From Escallonia rubra (lineage: Eukaryota > Streptophyta > Magnoliopsida > Escalloniales > Escalloniaceae), in NCBI GenBank assembly GCA_033065855.1, contig JAVXUO010002513.1, forward strand, positions 310,001-374,000: a stretch of 64,000 nt of DNA, in the 5' to 3' direction. This document shows positions 1-10,041 of this stretch, one piece after another. Position 1 is the stretch's first letter. Each line of letters starts with the position of its first letter. The position numbers and the translations under genes are program-made. The notes under the pieces were generated by a model. The model saw only the letters and a list, made by a program, of their open reading frames with translations. It ran no database searches and was not told the origin of the DNA.

Positions 1-415
1 ACTCTATCCGTCCCAAGACCCTACAATGGATGAAACATTTGCCAATGACCTCAAGCACATTTGTTCCCCACCCCCACCGGATTCAAACAACACCACCGTG
101 TTGGATATTCGCACCCCAAACAAGTTTGATAATAAGTACTATGTTGATCTGATGAACCGACAAGGCCTATTCACCTCAGACCAAGATTTGTATACCGATG
201 CTAAAACACGCGACATTGTCGAGAGCTTTGCGATCGATCAAGCATTGTTTTTTGACAAATTTGTTCATGCAATGATAAAAATGGGGCAACTCAGTGTTTT
301 GACAGGCAGGCATGGTGAAATCCGCTCTAATTGCTCGGTGAGGAATTCTGATAACAAATCATTCTTGACGTATATGGTGGAGGATGACGAAGAATCTAGG
401 TCGGAATTGCGATGA
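1..415 (+). CDS. class III plant peroxidase, C-terminal exon (partial)
   Basis: This is the last exon of a secretory class III haem peroxidase (guaiacol type), which oxidises phenolics with H2O2 in the apoplast or vacuole. The reading frame is open from base 2, so the internal Met at 26 is not the start; the upstream exons lie outside the window. Visible family motifs are LYPSQDPTMDE, then VLDIRTPNKFDNKYYVDL (the post-proximal-helix segment), GLFTSDQDLY, FVHAMIKMGQLSVLTG and the terminal GEIRSNCSVRN containing the last disulfide Cys. The protein then runs about 20 residues past the usual RN end, to a TGA at 413-415. It most resembles the peroxidase-12-like group. No frameshift or stop is seen in the part present. 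Family assignment is certain; the specific member is not. Confidence 0.92.
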   Translation, partial: LYPSQDPTMDETFANDLKHICSPPPPDSNNTTVLDIRTPNKFDNKYYVDLMNRQGLFTSDQDLYTDAKTRDIVESFAIDQALFFDKFVHAMIKMGQLSVLTGRHGEIRSNCSVRNSDNKSFLTYMVEDDEESRSELR

Positions 416-449
416 TCGAGAGGGATAATGAATGTGGGCATCTTTTAGC

Positions 450-1081
450 ACTCCTTTGGTTGTAACTTTAACTTGTCAAAATAGGCCGTTGCAAGATGGA
501 TTTGTAGAATATTTGGGTGATGGTTGCCCACCTAATAAACTAGCAGTAGTAGTTGAAGATTCGAAGCATATTATATGAATATAAACTTGACTGAATAAGC
601 TCAAGAAGAATCACATGATGTTGAGGCTTATGTTCTTTCTTAAGGGCCGGATAAGTATTTCTCTCACATTGTAAAAAGCGAATCTGAAGGAATTGCTGGC
701 GTACAAATGAGAATGTTGGGCCAAAGCAAATATATTACCTCGGCGATGTCAACGGGCAATAAAAAATGTCAAAAAAATTATGTTAGTCATCGATAGTGTT
801 CTTTGGATGGTTGGTTCCTAAGTTCCAGGCCATGTGACAATCGATCCAATGACCCTCTCAAGAGGGCTGTTCAAGTAGGTCGTGATAAAAACCAAGTGAA
901 TATTTTTAGGCCATAAAAGGAAAAGCAGTGCTTGGCAGAGGAACATGAACTAGCATCAAATAATATGACTTTGAGGAACTAAGAAGTTTTTAAAGTGACA
1001 CCGATGATGATGAGGGCTTCAGCCGCGAAAAATTTTGTGAGTTTAAACGCTGAAAAGTGCCTCGAAGAAGCAGATGTTTAA
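450..1081 (+). pseudogene. decayed coding remnant, probably N-terminal part of a Mutator-like transposase (left piece)
   Basis: No intact ORF, but broken stretches of acidic, hydrophilic protein-like sequence can be read in shifting frames, such as VEYLGDGCPPNKLAVVVEDS near 500-560 and SDTDDDEGFSREKFCEFK near 990-1047. The segment ends at the LINE insertion. Joined with the sequence after the LINE it continues as KQMFKVGFLF, then KKASNDYKERNNKLS, which resembles the start of the plant MuDR DNA-binding domain (pattern F-x-VG-x-F...A...Y). Stops and frameshifts are frequent, so it is dead. The MULE assignment is an inference from this short resemblance. Confidence 0.38.
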
Positions 1082-1454
1082 GGTAGGCTTCCTGTCTTGC
1101 TCTCCTCTCTCTAAAAAAAAAAAAAAAAGCTCCAGTTTAGTACACAACTTACGCCAAAGAAAAATGGCTATCAAAGTCTGAACAAATGGGTACTTAAGAG
1201 AGTAATAAAAGAAAGAGAAGTTCCAAGAGCACAGCTTCGCTTCTCTCATCGTCTCCGGCGAACAATCATTTCTCCCATTTACTTACCATCACTTCCATTC
1301 AATACACACACTCTACTACTTTCTATCCTGTCTAATCCAACCACTTTTCTTATCTCCTTTTCATTTTAGTCAAAGCCATCCATTAACTCTTATTCCCTCA
1401 CCATTACTGAAGCCCTGTTCTGCTACCTGCTACACTTACCACACTTATTTCACC

Positions 1455-4400
1455 ATGGATTCGTCTATATCTCCTCCCTCTTCCCCTGATCCTACTACCT
1501 TGCATCCCCCTCCATCACCTGACCCACCAGTTCTACCTTTTCCTCCTGTTGAATTACCCTACCGACGCAGTATAGTTCTTCCAGTTAATGAAACCCTTGT
1601 TATGGATGCACGAGTTTCTAAAAATAAACTTCTGCTTGGCTCCATCTGGGATGTAAAAAAGTTTAGCGCATCTCGACTCCAACGCCTCATCAACCGTCAC
1701 TGGCACCTGCGAGGAGCTGTAAGGGTGGAAAAATTACCTAACATATTCCTCCTTCACTTTGATTCAGCAGTTGAAGCTGACCTAGTCCTGTTTAATAGTC
1801 CCTGGAACTTTGAAGGAACCCTCTTCCTTCTTCAACCATGGACTAACCACGTTATTTATGCCCATGTAACTTTCCCAACTATAGACTTGTGGGTCCGAGT
1901 GATGCATATTCCCAGTGACTGTTACTCGATGACTTTGGCCGAACACATTGGAACTGTTATCGGACAAGTATTGCGGACAGATTGGTCGATCATCCGGGTA
2001 CGCAACAAGGATTTTTTCCGCATTCTCGTCCGACTTAATGTTGCTGAGCCCTTGCTGTCTGGAGTCTATCTTCATCTTTTAAATGGACATACTATATGGT
2101 TACCCTTTCATTTTGAAAAACTCTTCCGTGTATGCTTCCGCTGTGGGTGCGGAGGTCATACAATTGATGACTGCCGGAAAGAAGAGGCCGACATCTGGGC
2201 GACTTTTCGCGACCAACTTAACCGATTACAACAACGTCACCAAAGGCCTCCTATGTTTGAAATGGGGCAACCTATCTACACTGAGGCCATTCGTGCGTTA
2301 CCAAACTCAGACTTCAACCGAACTTCTCGCATTCGCACTGTTGATACACCTAATGGACCTGAGTTACATTATATTTTCACATCTTTCTCTCCGGCCAACT
2401 CAATTCCATCTTCGCCGGAGTCCGAGGACGACTTTATGTATGACATCAGGAGTGACGAAGATGGATCCTTCTCCACCCCGGTGTACTCAGACAACGCCAT
2501 GGAACTCGATCACCCACTTGCAGATATTCCATCCGTGGCCTCCGATGCAGATGGCGATTTCGGCACCGATGAATACCAAGTAGAGTCCACTAACGAGTCC
2601 CCCCACACCTCTCCCATGCGAGTCAACTCGCCTGACATCATCTCCCATGGGGACCAAGTGGTACCCCAACTGTACACCCATCTTACTTCCCTTCCTGACA
2701 CGTGGACACCTTACCCAACATCCCACGCCACTTCTCATGGCCAGACATCCCAATCCGTGGCTCCCTTAGAGCCAGGATTCTTAAACTTGGTGACCAAGCT
2801 CAAATCCATCTGGGCAGCCTCCCATCATGCAACATTCCAAAAACTCTTCAATTTGGTCGGTCTTCCTACTGACACCAACCCGCGACAACAACACATTCCA
2901 CCTTCTCACACTCGGCTGGACCATCCTCCTGAAGACCCACCTTCCTTTCACACTCACAGACCCACCAACAGCCCCCTGGCCCCACCTTTCCCTCCTCCAT
3001 TTTCAAACAATACTTCCTCTAGCCGACCAACTTCTTTCCCCTCTCACAGGGACCAATTCAGGTCCAGTTCAATGTGTCTCTCCCCTCGCCATGATCCCCC
3101 TGTCTTCCCTCATCGACCCGGGAAGGAACCCATGCACACCGAAGATAATACCAATGCTCCTCCTTCAGAGAACAAGCCACCTAAACTAATGCAGGGTGCC
3201 ATGTATTGCCGTACGCCACCCCAAACCTTTCCTTTCCCACCTTCATCTGTACCTTGTACTGCCCTGCGTGATTTGGACCCCTTCGTAAACTATGGCTTGG
3301 ATATCCTCAAAAATGAACCCACTCTGATTCATCTTCTTACCTCTATGCTCAGAGAAATCACTACCCCACCTATAACTCTTCATCAGCCTCTTGGTGGTAA
3401 ACGCTTCTATGCTCCTACCTTCGATGAAGCCTTCCCTGATTATCAAGAGCCAATGAATAACCTATCTGAACCTATTATCCGCTCTGATCCTGGTACCATC
3501 AATCGGGGAGTTGAAGACATGGACATTGAACTACCTACTGAAACCACGCCGTCGGTAACTATGTTGATCACCATCACAAGCTCTCCGTCACTCCATGAAA
3601 CGGATAGTCGCTCCACTTCAACAACTTCATCAGCATCCACGACTTCCCCTCTGAAAAGGCTTATGGAATCTGAAGACGGTCCACCTGGGAAAATAAAGAA
3701 ACTTAAGATCATTGGTCCTTCCAGATGCAACAACTCGCCATCATTCCCAGGTACAACAGTAACTTTATTTACATTTCTTACGGTCAGAATTTGTGTTCTA
3801 TATTCAGCTGCATATCTCTGTTATTTTACATTTCATACAACATGCTCTTATAATCGTCATTCCGTTTGTTCTTGCTTTAGCTCCCGTAAATTTCTAACTT
3901 ACCACCTTATACCTCCAAAACGCAAACGTTGTTGCTTTGACTTCTGTCGTGGTCCGAAGAGACGGAAACTTTTGATTCATAGCACTATTCGTCTTTATCG
4001 CCATTTCTCTCTTAACACTAATGTTCGCACTAAGTGGTTTATTCCATCTAGTCTTCCTTCTAGTACTTGTTCTTTTATACATGCAAAGAGAAAACGTACT
4101 AATTGTAACTTGCAGATGGATTTTTCAAATTCTAGCTCTACTTTTTCCTCTACTGTTAAGCGCTTGAGACTATCTATAGCTGTGGACTTACACTATATTG
4201 TTTATACCTCTAATTGCATGTTGTTCCCTCCTATTACACCTATCAATTTTGACTCTTTTTTCCTTCTCAGTTTTTTAACTACTCCTTCTCTTCGTTACAC
4301 TAAATTTTCCTTACTTTTTACTTTATGGTTACTTTTTAGAATCTTGCTTTGCAAAATCACTACACGAAACTATACCAAATACTCTTCCTTAAAAAAATTG

Positions 4401-4466
4401 TATTCTACTTCTGTACCTGGCCGGGTTTCGGGTGTTGTCCACTTACAACCCCTTCTCCCTAGATGA
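1455..4466 (+). CDS. LINE ORF1: DUF4283 / zinc-knuckle nucleic-acid-binding protein
   Basis: This is the ORF1 (gag-like) protein of a plant L1 element, expected to coat the LINE RNA. ATG 1455 sits in a caccATGG context. After a Pro-rich leader (residues 1-50) comes a DUF4283-type domain (about 55-220; SRLQRLINRHWHLRGAVRV, then a PWNF...LLQPW motif). A CCHC knuckle CFRCGCGGHTIDDC follows at about 227-240. Next is a long Pro/Ser/Thr-rich disordered region (about 280-760) with an acidic patch. The last 230 residues (from about 3760) are Cys/Leu/Phe-rich with basic clusters such as PPKRKRCC and GPKRRK, are encoded by T-rich DNA, and look unlike normal ORF1. They may be an inter-ORF spacer that happens to be open. 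The ORF stops at TGA 4464-4466, overlapping the ORF2 start. Confidence 0.85.
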   Translation: MDSSISPPSSPDPTTLHPPPSPDPPVLPFPPVELPYRRSIVLPVNETLVMDARVSKNKLLLGSIWDVKKFSASRLQRLINRHWHLRGAVRVEKLPNIFLLHFDSAVEADLVLFNSPWNFEGTLFLLQPWTNHVIYAHVTFPTIDLWVRVMHIPSDCYSMTLAEHIGTVIGQVLRTDWSIIRVRNKDFFRILVRLNVAEPLLSGVYLHLLNGHTIWLPFHFEKLFRVCFRCGCGGHTIDDCRKEEADIWATFRDQLNRLQQRHQRPPMFEMGQPIYTEAIRALPNSDFNRTSRIRTVDTPNGPELHYIFTSFSPANSIPSSPESEDDFMYDIRSDEDGSFSTPVYSDNAMELDHPLADIPSVASDADGDFGTDEYQVESTNESPHTSPMRVNSPDIISHGDQVVPQLYTHLTSLPDTWTPYPTSHATSHGQTSQSVAPLEPGFLNLVTKLKSIWAASHHATFQKLFNLVGLPTDTNPRQQHIPPSHTRLDHPPEDPPSFHTHRPTNSPLAPPFPPPFSNNTSSSRPTSFPSHRDQFRSSSMCLSPRHDPPVFPHRPGKEPMHTEDNTNAPPSENKPPKLMQGAMYCRTPPQTFPFPPSSVPCTALRDLDPFVNYGLDILKNEPTLIHLLTSMLREITTPPITLHQPLGGKRFYAPTFDEAFPDYQEPMNNLSEPIIRSDPGTINRGVEDMDIELPTETTPSVTMLITITSSPSLHETDSRSTSTTSSASTTSPLKRLMESEDGPPGKIKKLKIIGPSRCNNSPSFPGTTVTLFTFLTVRICVLYSAAYLCYFTFHTTCSYNRHSVCSCFSSRKFLTYHLIPPKRKRCCFDFCRGPKRRKLLIHSTIRLYRHFSLNTNVRTKWFIPSSLPSSTCSFIHAKRKRTNCNLQMDFSNSSSTFSSTVKRLRLSIAVDLHYIVYTSNCMLFPPITPINFDSFFLLSFLTTPSLRYTKFSLLFTLWLLFRILLCKITTRNYTKYSSLKKLYSTSVPGRVSGVVHLQPLLPR

Positions 4467-7400
4467 AACTTCTTTGCTGGAACTGTCGAGGGATTGGTCA
4501 ACCTCGCTCAGTTCGTACAGCAAAACATCTGATCAAACTTCACCGACCTCACATTGTCTTCCTGCAAGAAACCTTCCAACCAAGCTCCTCTGTAGCACTT
4601 AAGTTCCGATCTTCGGGGTTCACGTGCTTCTCTGGTATGGACTCCAACTCTAATAAAGGAGGCCTTTGGGTTGGTTGGGCGCCTCCTCTGCAGGGTACCG
4701 TCCTCTCCAAAACCAAACACCTTATTATTATTACTTTTACGGATCTTGGCCATTCATGGACGTTGGCGTGTATTTATGGCCATCCCAATCTTTCCAAACG
4801 TCAACGTACGTGGCTGCATATCCTCCACGAACTACTCCCTCTGCAAGGACCACTACTTTTACTGGGAGATTTCAATCAAGTCCTCTCACCAACCGAGAAA
4901 ATAGGCCGTCATACCCACCGTACTCCAGGCCATCAATATTTTTTAGACTTCATACATCAACTTGGACTCCTGGAGTCTCCCTGGCGAGGGCCCACCTTCA
5001 CCTGGCACAATGGACGCCAAAATGATGACAGCACCTATGAAAAACTGGACCGTTGTTTTTTCAACTCCGATTGGCTCCTCCTCCATCAACATACTGTCAC
5101 TACTAATCTGGGCATACAAAGTTCGGACCATGCCCCTCTCATTGTAAATACTTCCCATTATCCACGTCATCGTGGCCGCGGACGGATCTTTGAAGCTTTC
5201 TGGTTACAACACACAGAGTGTATCGATCTTATACGTCAACATTGGGGTTTTCCTTTAACGGGCTCCCCACTCTTTCGTATCGTTTCCTGGGACACACTGA
5301 TCCTTCACCTTCTCTCTACCTGGTTTTCGAACACCTTCAGGAAGCTCGCCACTCAAATTTCCAGCACTAGAGAACAGATTAATTTATGCCAATCCCGTCT
5401 TCCCGATCCGCTAGCATGTGAGGACGATATTCAACTTCGTCAGCATTTAAATTGGTTACTTGACTGTGAGGAAACCTTCTGGGCTCAACGCTCTCGAGAA
5501 AAATGGCTTTCTTTGGGTGATCGAAACACAGTTTTTTCATGCTTCAACCACTGCCAGTAGGCCCCAACACCTTTTTGACAACATTCGTGATCCTAGCGGC
5601 AACCTTTGTTCCTCCGAAATAGATCTTAAATATTGTTTTTTACAACACTTTTCCTCGTTACTTAGTTGGCCTCCTACATCGGAACTCATTAATGTACCCT
5701 CACTCCCCAATTTCCCCTCAGTTCACCGCATTTCCTCAATTCTTTCTTTTCAACAAAAACTTGATCTCAATAGACAATTCACGACCAAGGAAGTCAAGGC
5801 CGGAGTTTTCCAATTGGCCCCCATTAAAAGCCCAGGGCCAGATGGCATCTTACCTCTGGTTTATCAGCAATGTTGGGGCATCATGGGACAATCCCTTACC
5901 ACAACAGTTCTCTCATTCTTACATTCTGGTCATTTACTTTCCCAGGTCAACAAAACTTTTATTACCCTTATACCCAAACTCAAACAACCAACCGAACCTA
6001 ATGATTTTCGTCCCATCAGTCTTTGTAACACTCTTTATAAAATCATTGCCAAAACTATTTGCAATCGAATTCAACCTATACTACCTTCCCTAATCTCTCC
6101 CTTCCAAAACGCTTTCACTAAAGGGCGTCACATTGCTGACAATATCTTATTAGCGCATGAACTCACCAACAAGATCAGAACTATGAACCGGGGTCGAAAG
6201 GCGCTTGGAATGCTCAAAATGGACATGAGCAAAGCGTATGATAGACTCCGTTGGGATTACATCGAAGCAGTCCTTTATCGTTTTGATTTTCCGACACATC
6301 TGATCCGATTAATTATGCAATGTATTACCACAGTCTCATACTCTATATTGGTGGAAGGCTCTCCGACAACATGGTTCCAACCGACTCGAGGAATTCGCCA
6401 GGGCGACCCCATTTCCCCAACCTTGTTCATCCTGTGTAGTGAAGCTCTTTCTCAATATCTTATCAAAGCTCAAGAACTTGAAGGTATACTTGGAGTTCAA
6501 ATATCCCCTCGCAACCCACCGATCAACCATTTGTTGTTTGCCGATGACTCGATACTCTTTTTTACACTCACTCCTCTTTGCGGTGAACTACTCAAAATTC
6601 TACTCTCTCAGTATCTCCACGATTCTGGCCAAGAGCTTAATTTACACAAGTCATCCCTTGTGGTAAGCCCAAATTGCGCCCCCTCTCTTTCTGCTTATTT
6701 CTCCGAAACCCTAAGCATCCCGATTAGTTCCCATTTTGGACAATATCTCGGCACTTCTCTTGATATTATCACCCATCGCAAGGAATTCTTTACTTCACTC
6801 TTAGATAAAATTCGCCAACGCTGTGCGGGTTGGATAGGTCGTCTTCTCAATAAAGCAGGTAGGGCAACACTCATCAAGTCGGTACTTTCTTCTTTACTCA
6901 TTTACCATATGCAAATCTATCTTTTCCCAGTCATTATTTGTAAGAAAATTGATACCATCTTGAGCAACTTCTGGTGGAAAGGAGATACTAATGGCCGCGG
7001 CATACATTGGGTCAACTGGCACTCCCTCTGTGGCCCAATTCATTCAGGGGGCCTTGGATTTCGTCACACTCGTCTGTTTAATCTTGCCATGTTAGCCCGC
7101 ACCAGCTGGCGAATTTTGCAAACACCAACTTCGCTCATTTCCTCAACCTTAAGGCTTAAGTATTACAGTTCACAACAATTTCTCACTGTTCCGCTCCGAA
7201 CCCATGCTACTTGGGGATGGAAGAGTATTCTAGCTGGCAGAGATACTCTAAAGGATGGTCTATGGTGGCAAGTAGGCAATGGACTGAGAATTAATATTTG
7301 GCATGATCACTGGATTCCGGAAACAACACCGTCAGAATTACGTCAATTCTATGACTCCACATTTCGCAATGTACAAGATCTCATGACTTCAAACACATGG

Positions 7401-8660
7401 AACCTTTCCAAAATTACGAACCTCTTTCCCACTTACATCTCCTCTCAAATTCTAGACATCCATATATCCATCTCCGGATTTCCTGATACTCTTATTTGGA
7501 AACATCATCCTTCGGGTCAATTTAGCGTTAAATCCGCCTATCTCTGGTTATATAAACAATCCTCACAACAACATCACATCCGTGAGACTAATCTTAATCC
7601 AGGAAGGGATTTACCAACCCCTGTTTGGAAGGATCTATGGGCACTACCCATCCCACCCAAAATCCATTTCTTTCTCTGGCAATTACTCATTAACCGACTT
7701 CCTTTACGAAGCTCCCTCGTTTCTAAACATATCATCTCATCTGACACCTGTGTTTTTTGCAATCAACATCGGGAGATCTCTTCACATCTATTTTACTCAT
7801 GCCCTGCAATTCGACTTATCTGGTTCGGCACCACTCTTGGCATCCTGCCTAGTGTTCCCTTACCTTCCTTTAAAGAATGGTTGATAGCTTGGATCACAGG
7901 ACACCACCCGTCTCCAAGGAATCGTCGCCTTTGTCAAATGATATTTTTTACTACCATTTGGTGTCTTTGGATACACCGTAACGAGTGTATATTTCGGCAA
8001 CAACCTTTCAACCCTCTACAATTACTCCGTAAAATCAAAGCCTTGACACAACTCTATTCTTGTTTACTAACCTCTCATATAAAACGCAACACCTATAATC
8101 CTACCTTCCGGCCGTTCATTATACCTCATCCACTCAATCCAACCACCTCACCTATACTACAGCGTCAATGCCACATACCTTTACATCATAACCTCCTTAC
8201 TGCCCCTTACCCCATCTCTGGCTATACCAGCTTATACCTCAATATCATGTACAACCCCGTTCGACAAATATCTGGTTTTGGACTCCTTGGTATCTCTTCA
8301 TCTGGTGTCCACATTGGTTACATAATATGCAATTTTAGGGCCTGCTCTTTGCAAGCTGCCCAAGGCCACTCCATGTTGCTTTCACTTCAATGGGCACAAC
8401 GAAACCGACTATCACATTTACAATTATTTACTAACGCAACATCTCTCTTATCACAGATGGCGGATGCGGATAACTTATGGCCTGTGATGATGCCTCTTGT
8501 GTATGATATTTGTGACATAGGCGCTACTTTCCCCTTTTGTGTAATATATAGCAGTGACCCACACCAACTACAGACAGCTTCCTCTTTTGCTCGGCTGGCG
8601 TGTGGTTCAGATCATCTTTGGAACCATGAATGGAGCTCCTGTCCAGTGTACATATCCTAG
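4463..8660 (+). pseudogene. LINE ORF2: endonuclease / reverse transcriptase polyprotein, one frameshift
   Basis: This is the catalytic ORF of the LINE, which nicks target DNA and reverse-transcribes the element RNA. ATG 4463 overlaps the ORF1 stop as ATGA. The APE-type endonuclease is at residues 1-230 (MKLLCWNCRGIG; FLQET; LLGDFNQV; SSDHAPL). The frame ends at 5558-5560, while the continuing sequence is one frame over from about 5535. The break lies in a T6 run (5533-5538), where the FFHASTTASR linker is expected, so one T appears to be missing. Downstream are RT (about 5800-6900; SPGPDG, RPISLCN, AFTKGR, MDMSKAYDR, RGIRQGDP, LLFADDSILFF near 6540), zf-RVT (about 7500-7840) and an RNase H-like C-terminus (about 8200-8620) whose acidic positions look replaced. 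The stop is at 8658-8660. Confidence 0.9.
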
Positions 8661-8920
8661 TCACGGAGATCCCTCAGGCGCACCAGAAGCCTTTGGACTT
8701 CAACCTTTTTTGTGAATAGCTTTGGCACACCAGACGACTATGGGCATTAGCATCAAAAGGCCTTTCGCCACACAGCTTGTTTTTTGATTATATACACCTG
8801 CTGTCTTTGAAATAGCTCAGGTTTCCATTATAGTACTTTGTAGTATGTCTTGTTTGTAAAACTATCTTTATCTGAATGCAGTTCTCTTTTAAAAAAAAAA
8901 AAAAAAGGTAGGCTTCCTGT

Positions 8921-9045
8921 TTGTTAATTCCTTAGTCTTGAAGTTCTGTAAGAAAGCAAGCAATGATTACAAGGAGAGAAACAACAAGCTTTCCGCTAAC
9001 GGGTGAAAGAGTCAAGGCAGAGTGTAGTATATGAAGTGAGAAGTG
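8921..9045 (+). pseudogene. MULE-like transposase remnant, right piece after the LINE
   Basis: This continues the remnant at 450-1081 once the LINE and its target duplication are removed. It reads NSLVLKFCKKASNDYKERNN, then a TGA and further broken frame. The pattern of aromatic/basic residues recalls the MuDR DNA-binding domain start. It is too short and damaged for a firm family call. Confidence 0.33.
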
Positions 9046-9125
9046 TCACTTTATGCTTCTAAACTTGATGGGAAAGATACCTTGATAGTTAAGACCTACT
9101 CCGTATTAAAGGGAACATATATACT

Positions 9126-9172
9126 ACAAGAAACTACCTCTTTAGCGATAGCGGATCGCGGTCACTAATAAA
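9126..9172 (+). mobile_element. degenerate CACTA terminal end
   Basis: The sequence reads actacaagaaa followed by ctctttagcgatagcgg and a cgcggtcactaa motif. This is the order seen at the ends of the complete CACTA copies here (CACTACAAGAAA, then TTTAGCGACGG and its inverted partner). The first C is lost and no matching opposite end was found nearby, so it is a stranded terminus. Confidence 0.5.
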
Positions 9173-10041
9173 ATTTATATTGTTTGAGTGTTTTGAGGTA
9201 TTAACAGTTAAAATTAAGTCTTAGTAATTTAGTATATTGGTTAAATACATATTTGGATTGGATGTCAAATATTTAATTTTAAGTAACGATTATTACAAGA
9301 GCTTATGTTCTTGCTTTGGAGTATTTTGAGATGGTAATAGTCAAAATTAAGACGTACTCCGTGATATATAACTTTAGTAATAGTGTAGAGTTTTAATTAG
9401 TAATTAAAAGATTTAGCCATTTTTTTGCTCAGTTCCATCTAAACATTATGGTATAGATTTGGTTTTCCATGAGGATTATAATGCTATATATCATATTAAT
9501 ATTTTTTTTGCATTAATTATGGTAGATGTATAGTATTATATGATAAATTTAAGTTAATTACATCAATTTCCCTTCTAAATTCCAAACTTGTTTTTTTTAA
9601 GATAAATAGATGGTTACTTTCACATTTGAGAATGTTTTTACGCATATATACAACAATCAAAACTAAGTCCTAGTATGTCAGCATCTTGATTATGTAGAGT
9701 TTTAAAATATTTAGAAATTAGTTTTTGAATTACTATTATAGCCGTTATTAATTAATCTTACAAGTTTAATTGGATTAAGAAATGAGGACCCCATTCAAAA
9801 TAATATTTAGAAACCTTAAGTGACACTAACATGTCTAGAATTTTTTAGAAACCTATTTCACTTTTGAAAATGTAACATAATGAAGTTTTGCTCAAAGAAA
9901 GCTATCGCCGATTTGATGATGTGTCACCCAAAAAAGTTATCATTGCGTTTCTTGGTTCGATTGTTATATACTACATAGATATAGATTACATTGTTGCAAT
10001 AAGTTTGACACTTGCAATGAATTTTGGAACAGTAGAAATAG
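9173..10041. repeat. AT-rich dispersed repeat (family also at 55.6-58.9 and 61.7 kb)
   Basis: No gene is seen. The stretch holds several decayed copies of one motif order: a gtgttttgaggt-like start, a cAAAATTAAGTCCTAATA-like core, then tagagttttaaaat. Copies lie near 9178-9240, 9308-9405 and 9645-9715. A second shared module (aatgaggacc...acactaacatgt) is at 9780-9835. The same modules recur near 55857, 58020, 58140, 58610, 58700 and 61722, so this is an old transposon family. A Helitron or MITE origin is possible but not shown. Confidence 0.5.

Larger units (their letters stand above)
1096..8906 (+). mobile_element. L1-type LINE (non-LTR retrotransposon), nearly full length
   Basis: The element has a 5' UTR (1096-1454), ORF1 with a DUF4283-type domain and CCHC knuckle, ORF2 with endonuclease, reverse transcriptase and zf-RVT domains, and a 3' UTR ending in a 16-A tail (8891-8906). 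It is flanked by a perfect 14-bp target-site duplication, ggtaggcttcctgt, at 1082-1095 and 8907-8920; adjoining A's could extend it to 16. The TSD right at the 5' end suggests an untruncated insertion. An A16 run also lies near the 5' end (about 1113-1128). The only clear lesion is a single frameshift in ORF2. The insertion splits an older MULE-like remnant. Confidence 0.93.
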
